12,356 nucleotides of DNA from Candidatus Omnitrophota bacterium (GTDB taxonomy: Bacteria; Omnitrophota; Gorgyraeia; 2-02-FULL-51-18; JAGOUK01), in the NCBI GenBank assembly GCA_018061225.1, contig JAGOUK010000017.1:1-12356 (forward strand), given 5' to 3'. How positions within the stretch are numbered: position 1 is the stretch's first letter; each line of letters opens with the position of its first letter. Positions 1-7,004 of this stretch are shown piece by piece. The position numbers were made by a program, and so were the translations under genes. The notes under the pieces were generated by a model, which was not told the DNA's origin, did not search any database, and saw only the letters and a program-made list of their open reading frames with translations.

Positions 1-1187
1 TCAAACGCTGGGTTTTTTTACTCGCGGCGGGCGTCGTACTGGTCTCGATGGGATTTGTCGTCACCCTCATCGAAAGCCAAGAGACTGTCGGCAGCCTTTT
101 TGTCGTTGCCGGCATCTTCACGGTCGTGGTCTCCGTCCGCAAAATTCTTAAATCCGTCATCACTTTTTTGGCCCCGAATCAAGAGGGGCAGCTTCTCAAT
201 ATCATGTATCACCGGGGGGTTCTCGCCAGCGGCGCCCGCGTGGTCGCGATCGGAGGCGGCACCGGACTCTCGGTTCTGCTGCACGGGCTTAAAGAGCGGA
301 CTTCCAACATCACCGCCATTGTAACGGTCGCGGACGACGGGGGTTCTTCCGGCCGCTTGAGAGATCAATTTGGGGTGCTGCCGCCCGGTGATATCCGCAA
401 CTGTTTGGTCGCCCTCGCCGATGCTGAACCGATGATGCAAGAGCTCTTTCAATTTCGCTTCAAAGAAGGGGCTTCGGACCTTTCGGGGCATAGCTTCGGC
501 AACCTGTTCATTTTGGCCATGGCCAAGATCACCGGTGACTTCGAAAAGGCGGTGCGTGAGTCCAGCCGTATTTTGAATATTCGCGGGCGGGTGGTTCCTT
601 CTACGCTCTCAGCGGTGACGCTGGTGGCTCACCACGCGGATGGGCGGGTTACTGACGGTGAGACCAAAATTTCGGCATGCGAATCACCGATCGAGAGGAT
701 TTTTCTCAAGCCGGACGGGGTTCCCGCGGCAGAGGACGCTTTGCAGGCGATTCGATTAGCGGACGTGATCGTGTTTGGGCCCGGATCTTTGTACACCAGC
801 GTGCTGCCGAATCTTTTGATCGAGAATCTCTTGGCGGAGATCACGGCTTCGCGCGCGCCCAAAGTTTATGTTTGCAATATTATGACGCAGCCGAGAGAAA
901 CCAGTCATCTCAAGTCGGACCTTGATCATGTCGAGGCCCTGGTCAAACACACTCAAGCGGATGTTCTGACGCATGTGATCGTGAACAACGGTCGCGTGCC
1001 GCAGGCGCTGAACGACAGGTATATTCAAGAAGGTTCGACGGCTATCATCAATGAAGCCGATAAGATCCGCGCGTTGGGGTATAAGGTGATGGAGGCGGAC
1101 TTGGTGAAGGGCGTGGACGTGGTCCGGCACAACTCCAGGCGTCTGGCCAAAATTATCACGGAGATCGCGGCGAGGAAGGGGCAATGA
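1..1187 (+). CDS. yvcK: YvcK/CofD-like family protein with N-terminal membrane helices (5' partial)
   Basis: The reading frame is open to the left edge (first whole codon at position 3), so the N-terminus is missing. The ATG at 48 lies inside a hydrophobic stretch and is probably not the true start. About 60 N-terminal residues are visible before the core, with two likely membrane helices (WVFLLAAGVVLVSMGFVVTL, then VGSLFVVAGIFTVVVSV). The core has the family hallmarks: VVAIGGGTGLSVLL (glycine-rich nucleotide-sugar loop), VADDGGSSGRLR, PPGDIRNCL, LSGHSFGNLF and VFGPGSLYTSVLPNLL. Known members (B. subtilis YvcK, M. tuberculosis CuvA) bind UDP-sugars and are needed for gluconeogenic growth and normal cell-wall synthesis; the related CofD is a transferase. 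Here the stop codon overlaps the ptsH start (ATGA), suggesting translational coupling to the PTS genes. B. subtilis yvcK also sits in an operon with an HPr paralogue, crh. The family call is secure; the precise role is inferred. Confidence 0.93.
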   Translation, partial: KRWVFLLAAGVVLVSMGFVVTLIESQETVGSLFVVAGIFTVVVSVRKILKSVITFLAPNQEGQLLNIMYHRGVLASGARVVAIGGGTGLSVLLHGLKERTSNITAIVTVADDGGSSGRLRDQFGVLPPGDIRNCLVALADAEPMMQELFQFRFKEGASDLSGHSFGNLFILAMAKITGDFEKAVRESSRILNIRGRVVPSTLSAVTLVAHHADGRVTDGETKISACESPIERIFLKPDGVPAAEDALQAIRLADVIVFGPGSLYTSVLPNLLIENLLAEITASRAPKVYVCNIMTQPRETSHLKSDLDHVEALVKHTQADVLTHVIVNNGRVPQALNDRYIQEGSTAIINEADKIRALGYKVMEADLVKGVDVVRHNSRRLAKIITEIAARKGQ

Positions 1188-1477
1188 CGCTTCGTCGGAA
1201 TGTGAAGGTGATGAATCCGCTGGGGCTGCATGCGCGGCCGGCGTCAATTTTTGTGAAGATCGCGAACAAATTTGAGTCCGAGATCATGGTGACCAAGGAA
1301 GATCAGACCGTGAATGGCAAATCCATCATGGGGCTTTTGATGTTGGCTGCCGAGCAGGGATCGGTGGTAGAGCTCAGCGCCGAAGGACGGGACGCGGAAA
1401 GCGCGCTGATGGAACTCGAAAAATATTTGACCCAAGGGATAGATCCCGAAAAGCCAGGAAAGTCCTCCAACTCATGA
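1184..1477 (+). CDS. ptsH: Phosphocarrier protein HPr
   Basis: This 97-residue protein is a small phosphocarrier that takes a phosphoryl group from enzyme I and passes it on to EIIA-type proteins in the cytoplasm. The phospho-accepting histidine is H16 in NPLGLHARPAS. The regulatory serine is S47 in NGKSIMGLL, the site used by HPr kinase/phosphorylase (HprK) in organisms that have it. Both sites are intact, so a Ser-phosphorylation input is possible, although no hprK lies in the window. The length is slightly above the usual 85-90 residues because of a polar tail after residue 85. The start ATG overlaps the yvcK stop and is preceded by a GAGGAAGGGG ribosome binding site. Its stop overlaps the ptsI start in the same way. 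Confidence 0.96.
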   Translation: MTLRRNVKVMNPLGLHARPASIFVKIANKFESEIMVTKEDQTVNGKSIMGLLMLAAEQGSVVELSAEGRDAESALMELEKYLTQGIDPEKPGKSSNS

Positions 1478-3246
1478 AAATATTAACCGGAATCGCTGCC
1501 GCCGGCGGTATCTCGATCGGCCGCGCCATGCTGCTCGATCACGAGGATCTTTCGGTCCCCGCGACCCCGATTACGGCTAGTCAGATCCCTTCGGAGATAC
1601 AGCGGTTTGAGGAAGCGCTCACCCGCACCCGCGCACAGATTCTCAAAATCCAGCACCAGATCACCCAGGAACTGGGCCGCGAGCACGCCGAGATCTTTGA
1701 CGCGCATCTGATGCTGCTCGAGGATCGGACGCTGATCGGGGAAGTGATCGAAGGACTCAGGGTCCAACTCGTCTCGGTCGAATACGTTTTTTCGCAGGCG
1801 CTCAAAAAATACACATCGGCTCTTTCGAACGTCAATGACGAGTATCTCCGGGAACGCGTCGCGGATGTGAACGACGTCAGTCGCCGCATCTTGAAGAACC
1901 TGATGGGCGAGCAGATCGGACGGCTGGATCGTATCGCCGAAAAAGTGATTGTGATCGCTTATGACCTGAGCCCGAGCGATACGGCGACGATGCACAAGAA
2001 GAATGTGATCGGTTTTGCCACGGACATCGGCGGCCGGACTTCCCACACGGCCATTATGGCCAAGTCGCTGGAAGTGCCCGCGGTCGTCGGTCTGGAGAAG
2101 ATCACCCAGGCGGTTAAGGACGGGGACGAGGTCATCATTGATGGAACCGGCGGCAAAGTCATTATCAATCCGGACGCCGCCACCCGGGAGCTTTATGAGC
2201 TTGAGCGCGAACGGTATCTTCAGCACGGCCGTGAACTGCTGCAGTTCACCAGCGCGCCGGCTGTCACGTTGGACCGGCGGAATGTGGCTCTATTGGCCAA
2301 CATGGAATTGCCCGAAGAGATCGCGTCGATCCGGGCCCACGGCGCCACCGGCATCGGCCTTTACCGCACCGAATACCTATATTTGAACCGCCGCATGCTG
2401 CCGACCGAGGAAGAGCAGTTTGAATCCTATCGCCAGGTGGTTTCTGAGATGAGCCCGATGCCGGTCACGCTGCGCACGCTTGATCTCGGGGGCGATAAAT
2501 TCTTATCTCATCTCGAAATGCCCCGCGAGATGAATCCCTTCCTGGGCTGGCGGGCGATACGGTTCTGTCTGGCGATGCCAGAGATCTTTAAGGCGCAGCT
2601 GAGAGCAATCCTCCGGGCAAGCGCCTTTGGCAAGGTGCGGATCATGTATCCGCTCATCTCCGGTCTTGAAGAGCTTCAGGCCGCCAATGCGATGCTGGAA
2701 CAGTGCAGGCGGGAGCTGGACAAAAAGGGCATCGCCTACGACAAGAAGATGGAAGTGGGCGCCATGATCGAGATTCCTTCCGCGGCTTTGACCTGCGACC
2801 TGCTGGCCAAGCAAGTAAGCTTCTTTTCTATCGGAACGAATGACCTGATCCAGTACGCCCTCGCGGCGGACCGGGTGAATGAGAAAATCGCCTATCTTTA
2901 TGATCCCGCGCATCCGGCCGTGCTACGGCTGATCAAGATGATCATCGATGCGGGGCATCAGCACAAGGTCAAGGTCTGTATGTGCGGTGAGATGGCGGGG
3001 GATCCGGAGCTGACCATGATCCTCGTCGGGCTGGGGCTGGACGAGATCTCGGTCTCGGCGGTCATGCTCCCTGAGATCAAGCTGATCATCCGTTCGATCA
3101 AATATTCCAACGCTCAGCGGGTCGCCAAGGAGGCGCTCAAATTTTCTATGGGCAAGGATGTCATTGCCTACGCGCGCCAGGAGTTGAACCGAGTCATGAA
3201 AGATAAAGATATTTTCCGCGGCTTCGACGGAGGAAACAAATCATGA
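1474..3246 (+). CDS. ptsI: Phosphoenolpyruvate-protein phosphotransferase (PTS enzyme I)
   Basis: Enzyme I autophosphorylates from phosphoenolpyruvate and phosphorylates HPr, the first step of every PTS cascade. The 590 residues match the family length (about 575). In order: an N-terminal HPr-binding helical region (about 30-145), the phosphohistidine domain with the active-site His191 in GGRTSHTAIMA, and the C-terminal PEP-binding TIM barrel. The barrel carries GIGLYRTE (Arg298), LRTLDLGGDK (Arg334), MIEIPSAA (Glu433), IGTNDLIQY (Asn456/Asp457) and the catalytic Cys504 in CMCGEMAGD. All key residues are present, so it should be active. There is no N-terminal GAF domain, so this is the sugar-type enzyme I and not EI-Ntr (PtsP). 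It overlaps ptsH upstream and the nucleotidyltransferase downstream by ATGA. With no EII permease nearby, a regulatory PTS is plausible but unproven. Confidence 0.97.
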   Translation: MKILTGIAAAGGISIGRAMLLDHEDLSVPATPITASQIPSEIQRFEEALTRTRAQILKIQHQITQELGREHAEIFDAHLMLLEDRTLIGEVIEGLRVQLVSVEYVFSQALKKYTSALSNVNDEYLRERVADVNDVSRRILKNLMGEQIGRLDRIAEKVIVIAYDLSPSDTATMHKKNVIGFATDIGGRTSHTAIMAKSLEVPAVVGLEKITQAVKDGDEVIIDGTGGKVIINPDAATRELYELERERYLQHGRELLQFTSAPAVTLDRRNVALLANMELPEEIASIRAHGATGIGLYRTEYLYLNRRMLPTEEEQFESYRQVVSEMSPMPVTLRTLDLGGDKFLSHLEMPREMNPFLGWRAIRFCLAMPEIFKAQLRAILRASAFGKVRIMYPLISGLEELQAANAMLEQCRRELDKKGIAYDKKMEVGAMIEIPSAALTCDLLAKQVSFFSIGTNDLIQYALAADRVNEKIAYLYDPAHPAVLRLIKMIIDAGHQHKVKVCMCGEMAGDPELTMILVGLGLDEISVSAVMLPEIKLIIRSIKYSNAQRVAKEALKFSMGKDVIAYARQELNRVMKDKDIFRGFDGGNKS

Positions 3247-4010
3247 GAGTGATCATTCTTGCCGCGGGATACGCCACACGGCTTCATCCCATCACGCGGC
3301 ATCAGCCGAAGGCGCTTCTGTCGGTTGGCGGCCGTCAAATGGTGGATCACCTCATGGACCGCGTCGACGCGGTGCCGAATGTGGAAGAGATCGTTCTGGT
3401 CACCAACAGCCGTTTTTTTGGACAATTCTCCCAATGGTCGGCCAACCGTTCGCAGGTTAACCCCAAGGCCAAGCGGGTGCGCGTCCTTGATGACGGAACG
3501 ACTTCCAACGCGGATCGCCTGGGAGCCACAGGAGACCTCCGATTTGCGCTGCGGGAAGCAAGGATCTCGGACGATTTGATCGTGCTGGCCAGCGACAATC
3601 TCTTTGATGAAGATTTAACCAACTTCGCGGCGAAGCTTTTGGAGCAGGATGGCGGTGTTCTGATCGGCATGACGGATATCGGCGACCCCAAGTTGGCGGC
3701 CGGCCGCTACGGAACCATCGAGACATCCGCGGACGGGGAAGTCACGGCGATTGAAGAAAAGCCGGCCGAGCCCAAGACCAGCCGGGTCAGCATGGGAGTC
3801 TATGGACTTTCTCGCAGGGTGCTGCCGTTTTTGGATGATTATCTTTCGGGCAAAGAAGTGAAGGACGCGCCGGGGCATTTTATTAAATGGCTTTTGGACC
3901 ACGTGGAAGTTCGGGCTTACGAATTTAAAGGCCGATGGTATGATATCGGCAGTTTTGACCAATGGGCGGAGGCCGACAAGGCGCTGCTAAAGGACAGTTC
4001 CGCCAATTAA
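3243..4010 (+). CDS. Sugar-1-phosphate nucleotidyltransferase-like protein
   Basis: This 255-residue protein has the single GT-A-like fold of NDP-sugar pyrophosphorylases, which join a sugar-1-phosphate to an NTP and release pyrophosphate. The N-terminal signature is IILAAGYATRLHPITRHQPKAL (residues 4-25), a variant of the usual GxGTRxxPxTxxxPK, with Lys23 as the expected sugar-phosphate lysine. LASDNLF contains Asp118, the expected metal ligand; EEKP is at 171-174; and YDIGS supplies a second acidic residue (Asp234). RLGATGDLRFAL near residue 92 is typical of a GYATRL subfamily whose substrate I cannot name. There is no left-handed beta-helix acyltransferase domain as in GlmU. The start overlaps the ptsI stop and has a strong GGAGG site nine bases upstream. 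Coupling to the PTS genes suggests a related sugar or cell-envelope job, which is inference only. Confidence 0.85.
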   Translation: MRVIILAAGYATRLHPITRHQPKALLSVGGRQMVDHLMDRVDAVPNVEEIVLVTNSRFFGQFSQWSANRSQVNPKAKRVRVLDDGTTSNADRLGATGDLRFALREARISDDLIVLASDNLFDEDLTNFAAKLLEQDGGVLIGMTDIGDPKLAAGRYGTIETSADGEVTAIEEKPAEPKTSRVSMGVYGLSRRVLPFLDDYLSGKEVKDAPGHFIKWLLDHVEVRAYEFKGRWYDIGSFDQWAEADKALLKDSSAN

Positions 4011-4025
4011 CCTGGAAGGACAATC

Positions 4026-5222
4026 ATGAAAAAAGAACGTTACCTTTTTACTTCTGAGAGCGTCACCGAGGGTCACCCCGACAAGATCTGTGATCAGGTT
4101 TCTGACGCGGTACTGGATGCCATCATGGCCGAAGACCCGAACGGCCGCGTTGCCGTCGAAACCCTCGTGACCACCGGCATGGTCGTCGTGACGGGTGAAG
4201 TCACCACCAAGACTTACGTGGACATCCCCAAGCTGGTACGCGCCACGCTCAAGGACATCGGGTACACCGAAGCCGCGCTCGGCTTTGATTATCAATCTTG
4301 CGGAGTTTTGACCGCCATTCAACAGCAGTCTCCCGATATCTCCATGGGCGTGGACACCGGCGGCGCCGGCGACCAGGGAATGATGTTCGGATATGCCTGC
4401 CGCGAAACTCCCGAGTTGATGCCCATCGCGATCACGCTGGCGCACCGCATCACCCGCCAGCTGGCCCAGCTCCGCAAGACCAATAAGCTCAAATACCTTT
4501 GGCCTGACGGCAAAGCTCAGGTGACGGTCGAATACGAAAACGGCCGTCCTCTCCGCATCGACGCGATCGTGATCAGCACGCATCACCGCGTCTCCGTGGC
4601 GACCTCCACGATTCGGAAGGATCTCATCAAGAATATCGTGAAGAATCCGGCGATCATCCCGCAGAAGATGGTGGATAAGAACACCAAGATCTTCGTGAAT
4701 CCCACGGGACGGTTTGAGGTTGGCGGACCCGTCGCCGACACCGGCCTTACCGGCCGCAAGATCATCGTGGACACGTACGGCGGCGCGGCGCCCCATGGCG
4801 GCGGAGCCTTCTCGGGCAAGGATCCCTCGAAGGTGGACCGCTCGGCCTGTTATATGGCGCGTTATATCGCTAAGAATGTGGTTGCCGCAAACTTGGCCGA
4901 CCGCTGCGAAGTTCAGGTCGCTTACGCGATCGGCGTGAGAGAGCCCGTCTCGGTGCTCGTCAACACCTTTGGTACCGGTAAAGTCTCAAGCGATGTGCTG
5001 GAATCAGCCGTGCGCAAGACCTTTGACCTGACGCCGCATGGCATCATCAAGACGCTGGATCTGCGTAAGCCGATCTACCGTAAGACGGCCGCCTATGGTC
5101 ACTTTGGACGTTCCGAAAAAGGCTTTACCTGGGAGCGGACGGATAAGGTCCAGGACTTGAAGCGCCATTCCGAGGAGCGCATTCGCTCCAACGGTCACAG
5201 CGGCGCGGCATTGGTCCGATAA
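4026..5222 (+). CDS. metK: S-adenosylmethionine synthase (methionine adenosyltransferase)
   Basis: MetK makes S-adenosylmethionine from methionine and ATP in the cytoplasm. The 398 residues are close to the usual 380-400. Diagnostic motifs are all present: ESVTEGHPDKICDQVSD (residues 11-27, with the catalytic-loop His17), GAGDQGMMFGYA (113-124, methionine/ATP site), NPTGRFEVGGPVADTGLTGRK (from residue 225) and the phosphate-binding GGGAFSGKDPSKVDRS (258-273). The C-terminal tail after about residue 384 is slightly longer than in E. coli. A GGAAGGA ribosome binding site ends five bases before the ATG. Only 15 bp separate it from the nucleotidyltransferase stop, so it could be co-transcribed. 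That gap leaves no room for a SAM riboswitch directly upstream. Confidence 0.98.
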   Translation: MKKERYLFTSESVTEGHPDKICDQVSDAVLDAIMAEDPNGRVAVETLVTTGMVVVTGEVTTKTYVDIPKLVRATLKDIGYTEAALGFDYQSCGVLTAIQQQSPDISMGVDTGGAGDQGMMFGYACRETPELMPIAITLAHRITRQLAQLRKTNKLKYLWPDGKAQVTVEYENGRPLRIDAIVISTHHRVSVATSTIRKDLIKNIVKNPAIIPQKMVDKNTKIFVNPTGRFEVGGPVADTGLTGRKIIVDTYGGAAPHGGGAFSGKDPSKVDRSACYMARYIAKNVVAANLADRCEVQVAYAIGVREPVSVLVNTFGTGKVSSDVLESAVRKTFDLTPHGIIKTLDLRKPIYRKTAAYGHFGRSEKGFTWERTDKVQDLKRHSEERIRSNGHSGAALVR

Positions 5223-5259
5223 ATATTAATCTGCTTTTTTAGTAATCAGGAGAAAGTTC

Positions 5260-6522
5260 ATGGCAATCAAGTCTGATATCAAATCATTGTCACTGGCCGC
5301 TCAAGGCAAAGGCCGCATCGAGTGGACTTCCCGTCAAATGCCCGTGATCGATCAGATCACCAAGCGGTTCACCGCCCAAAAGCCCCTCAAGGGCCTTAAG
5401 GTCGCCGCCTGCCTTCACGTCACGGCCGAAACAGCCAACCTGATGATCGCGCTCAAGGCCGGCGGAGCCGAAGTGTCGCTCTGCGCCTCGAACCCTTTGA
5501 GCACTCAAGATGACGTGGCCGCTTCGCTTGTCAAAAATAACGGGATCTCGGTCTACGCCATTCACGGCGAGAACCGGAGCACCTACTACAAGCACCTGAA
5601 CGCGGTGCTCGACACCAAGCCGCACGTGACCATGGATGACGGCGCGGACCTGGTCGCGTTGATCCACACCACCCGCAAGGACCTGGTGAAGGGTTTGATC
5701 GGATCCACGGAAGAGACGACCACGGGCGTGATCCGTCTCAAGGCGTTGGAAGGGGACGGCAAGCTTCTCTTCCCGGTGATCGCGGTCAATGACGCGAAGA
5801 CCAAGCATTTTTTTGATAACCGCTACGGCACCGGTCAGTCGACTTTGGACGGCGTCATTCGCGCGACCAATTTCCTGATCTCCGGTTCCCGCGTGGTGGT
5901 CGCCGGCTACGGCTGGTGCGGACGCGGTGTCGCGATGCGCGCGCACGGTCTCGGCGCCCGCGTGATCGTGACCGAAGTTGATCCTTTGAAGGCCATCGAA
6001 GCGGTGATGGATGGATTTGACGTCATGCCGATGTCCGAAGCCGCCTCCAAAGGCGATGTGTTCATCACAGTGACCGGCGATTGCGGCGTGTTGCGTCCGG
6101 AGCATTTTCTCAAGATGAAAGACGGCGCGATGATCGCCAATTCGGGACACTTCGATGTCGAGATCGACGTCGCGGGTCTCAAGAAAATGGCCAAGTCCAC
6201 CCGCGAGATGCGCAGCAACCTGGTCGAGTACAAGCTCGCCAACGGCCGCGGCGTGTATCTTCTGGCGGACGGACGTCTTGTGAACCTGGGTGCAGCCGAA
6301 GGTCATCCCGGTATGGTCATGGACATGAGCTTTGCCAATCAGGCGTTGTCGACGGAGTTCCTGGTCAAGAACTACAAGACCCTTTCCAAGAAGGTCTACT
6401 CGGTGCCGCAGGCGATCGACGAAAAAATCGCCTCGCTCAAGCTGCAGTCCATGGGCGTCAAGCTCGACAAGCTCACCCCCGAACAAAAGATCTACCTCTC
6501 CAGCTGGTCCGCCGGCACCTAA
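5260..6522 (+). CDS. ahcY: Adenosylhomocysteinase (S-adenosylhomocysteine hydrolase)
   Basis: AhcY hydrolyses S-adenosylhomocysteine, the product of SAM-dependent methylation, to adenosine and homocysteine using bound NAD. Substrate-site motifs visible in the 420 residues are HVTAETANL (53-61), DDGADL (126-131), EETTTGVIRL (151-160) and NDAKTKHFFDNRYGTGQS (177-194). The Rossmann NAD loop is GYGWCGRG (216-223), followed by NSGHFDVEID and LADGRLVNLGAAEGHP. It lacks the roughly 40-residue insert of many proteobacterial enzymes and ends in YLSSWSAGT, not the eukaryote-like YRY tail. Both traits match archaeal and thermophilic-bacterial enzymes. An AGGAG site lies seven bases before the ATG. It sits 37 bp after metK, pairing SAM synthesis with SAH removal. 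The last two bases of its TAA stop form the start of the inverted-repeat element that follows. Confidence 0.97.
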   Translation: MAIKSDIKSLSLAAQGKGRIEWTSRQMPVIDQITKRFTAQKPLKGLKVAACLHVTAETANLMIALKAGGAEVSLCASNPLSTQDDVAASLVKNNGISVYAIHGENRSTYYKHLNAVLDTKPHVTMDDGADLVALIHTTRKDLVKGLIGSTEETTTGVIRLKALEGDGKLLFPVIAVNDAKTKHFFDNRYGTGQSTLDGVIRATNFLISGSRVVVAGYGWCGRGVAMRAHGLGARVIVTEVDPLKAIEAVMDGFDVMPMSEAASKGDVFITVTGDCGVLRPEHFLKMKDGAMIANSGHFDVEIDVAGLKKMAKSTREMRSNLVEYKLANGRGVYLLADGRLVNLGAAEGHPGMVMDMSFANQALSTEFLVKNYKTLSKKVYSVPQAIDEKIASLKLQSMGVKLDKLTPEQKIYLSSWSAGT

Positions 6523-6629
6523 CAGTCTGCTGAAAAAGCCGCGTCTGCTTCGTTCTCGGTCGCTTGCGCACCGTAGAGTGCGCTACGCTCCCTCGGGCCT
6601 CGCATTCGCGGCTTTTTGAGCAGACTGTT
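6521..6629. repeat. 109-bp element with 23-bp terminal inverted arms (MITE/REP-like; possible bidirectional terminator)
   Basis: The left arm (6521-6543) and right arm (6607-6629) are reverse complements over 23 bp with a single mismatch. Inside the arms, AAAAAGCCGCG pairs with CGCGGCTTTTT. The 63-bp centre is itself partly self-complementary and contains a small hairpin CGTAG-AGTGCG-CTACG (6571-6586). The A-rich, GC-stem, T-rich layout on both strands is what a bidirectional intrinsic terminator looks like, and the position between two convergent genes suits that. The sharp ends, the length and the start exactly at the ahcY stop codon also look like a dispersed non-coding repeat that landed there. 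The two readings are compatible. Dispersal in the genome cannot be tested from this window; no second copy is visible here. Confidence 0.75.
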
Positions 6630-6652
6630 TCATTAGCTGTGCCGGCTCCTTC

Positions 6653-6682
6653 CTCGGGCGCTCCGGGGACGTCGCACCCGAG
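6653..6682. repeat. GC-rich hairpin, 9-bp arms
   Basis: CTCGGGCGC (6653-6661) and GCACCCGAG (6674-6682) are inverted copies with one mismatch, which would be a G-U wobble in a minus-strand transcript. The loop is 12 bases. An A-run follows on the + strand. No T-run follows the stem in either direction, so it is not a standard intrinsic terminator. Confidence 0.4.
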
Positions 6683-6846
6683 AAAAAGCCCCTCCGAAGG
6701 CATTCGCCCACCGCATCACGCACCATTTTCCTGGCGATTGATACCCGCCACCAGATCCTACAGCAGCAGATTTGTGCGCAGGATAATCTTGTCACTCTAT
6801 TCATATTCATGAGCAGCAGCTTTCGCTCCAAAGGCGAAGGGGTGTA

Positions 6847-6978
6847 TCGGAGGAAGATGTTTCGCGGAGGACTTTTTGCGCGACGAGGCGTCCTCGCCGA
6901 GGAGTGCAAAGGAGCGAGCGCGCGTTACCTTAGGCCGCGCGCGAGCGGCTCCGTCCGTAGCGGGACACCTTCCTCCGA
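6847..6978. repeat. Imperfect 132-bp inverted repeat with nested hairpins
   Basis: The outer arms 6847-6865 (TCGGAGGAAGATGTTTCGC) and 6960-6978 are inverted copies matching at 16 of 19 positions. Two of the three mismatches become G-U pairs in a + strand transcript. Nested inside are a perfect 6+1+6 palindrome (6891-6903) and a hairpin at 6911-6952. The latter has outer GGAGC/GCTCC pairs, an internal loop, and a GCGCGCG/CGCGCGC inner stem around TTACCTTAGGC. It starts 26 bp beyond the lptG stop on that gene's downstream side. It may be a degenerate dispersed repeat or a structured 3' region; no coding function is apparent. Confidence 0.5.
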
Positions 6979-7004
6979 GACCCGACTGACAACTCAGCAG
7001 AGGG

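Larger units (their letters stand above)
6523..7004. other. Convergent intergenic region without a credible gene
   Basis: About 480 bp separate the stops of ahcY (+) and lptG (-). Short open frames exist on both strands, but they lack family motifs, consist largely of repeat sequence, and have Arg/Ser/Cys-rich compositions typical of chance translation. The region contains three inverted repeats (6521-6629, 6653-6682, 6847-6978), plus short GC-rich palindromes such as 6891-6903 (TCCTCG-C-CGAGGA). The stretch 6690-6840 is the only part in which I see no convincing structure. Confidence 0.7.

Noticed and set aside
1483..2226. 247-codon open frame antisense to ptsI
   Set aside because: It lies wholly within enzyme I coding sequence and has no recognisable domain or supporting start signals.
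3987..4796. 269-codon open frame antisense to metK
   Set aside because: It is a shadow of the conserved MetK reading frame, with Asp/His/Gly-rich chance composition.
5223..5259. Possible SAH/SAM riboswitch or terminator between metK and ahcY
   Set aside because: Only 37 bp are available. There is a T-run but no stem before it, and no room for a known riboswitch fold.
5290..6486. 398-codon open frame antisense to ahcY
   Set aside because: The opposite strand encodes a complete adenosylhomocysteinase with all motifs. The antisense translation is His/Arg/Asp rich with no family pattern, a common artefact of GC-rich genes.
6583..6909. 108-codon minus-strand frame in the convergent gap
   Set aside because: It runs through two inverted-repeat elements, has a Cys/Arg-rich composition and no motif I recognise. 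It is more likely chance reading of repeats than a gene.
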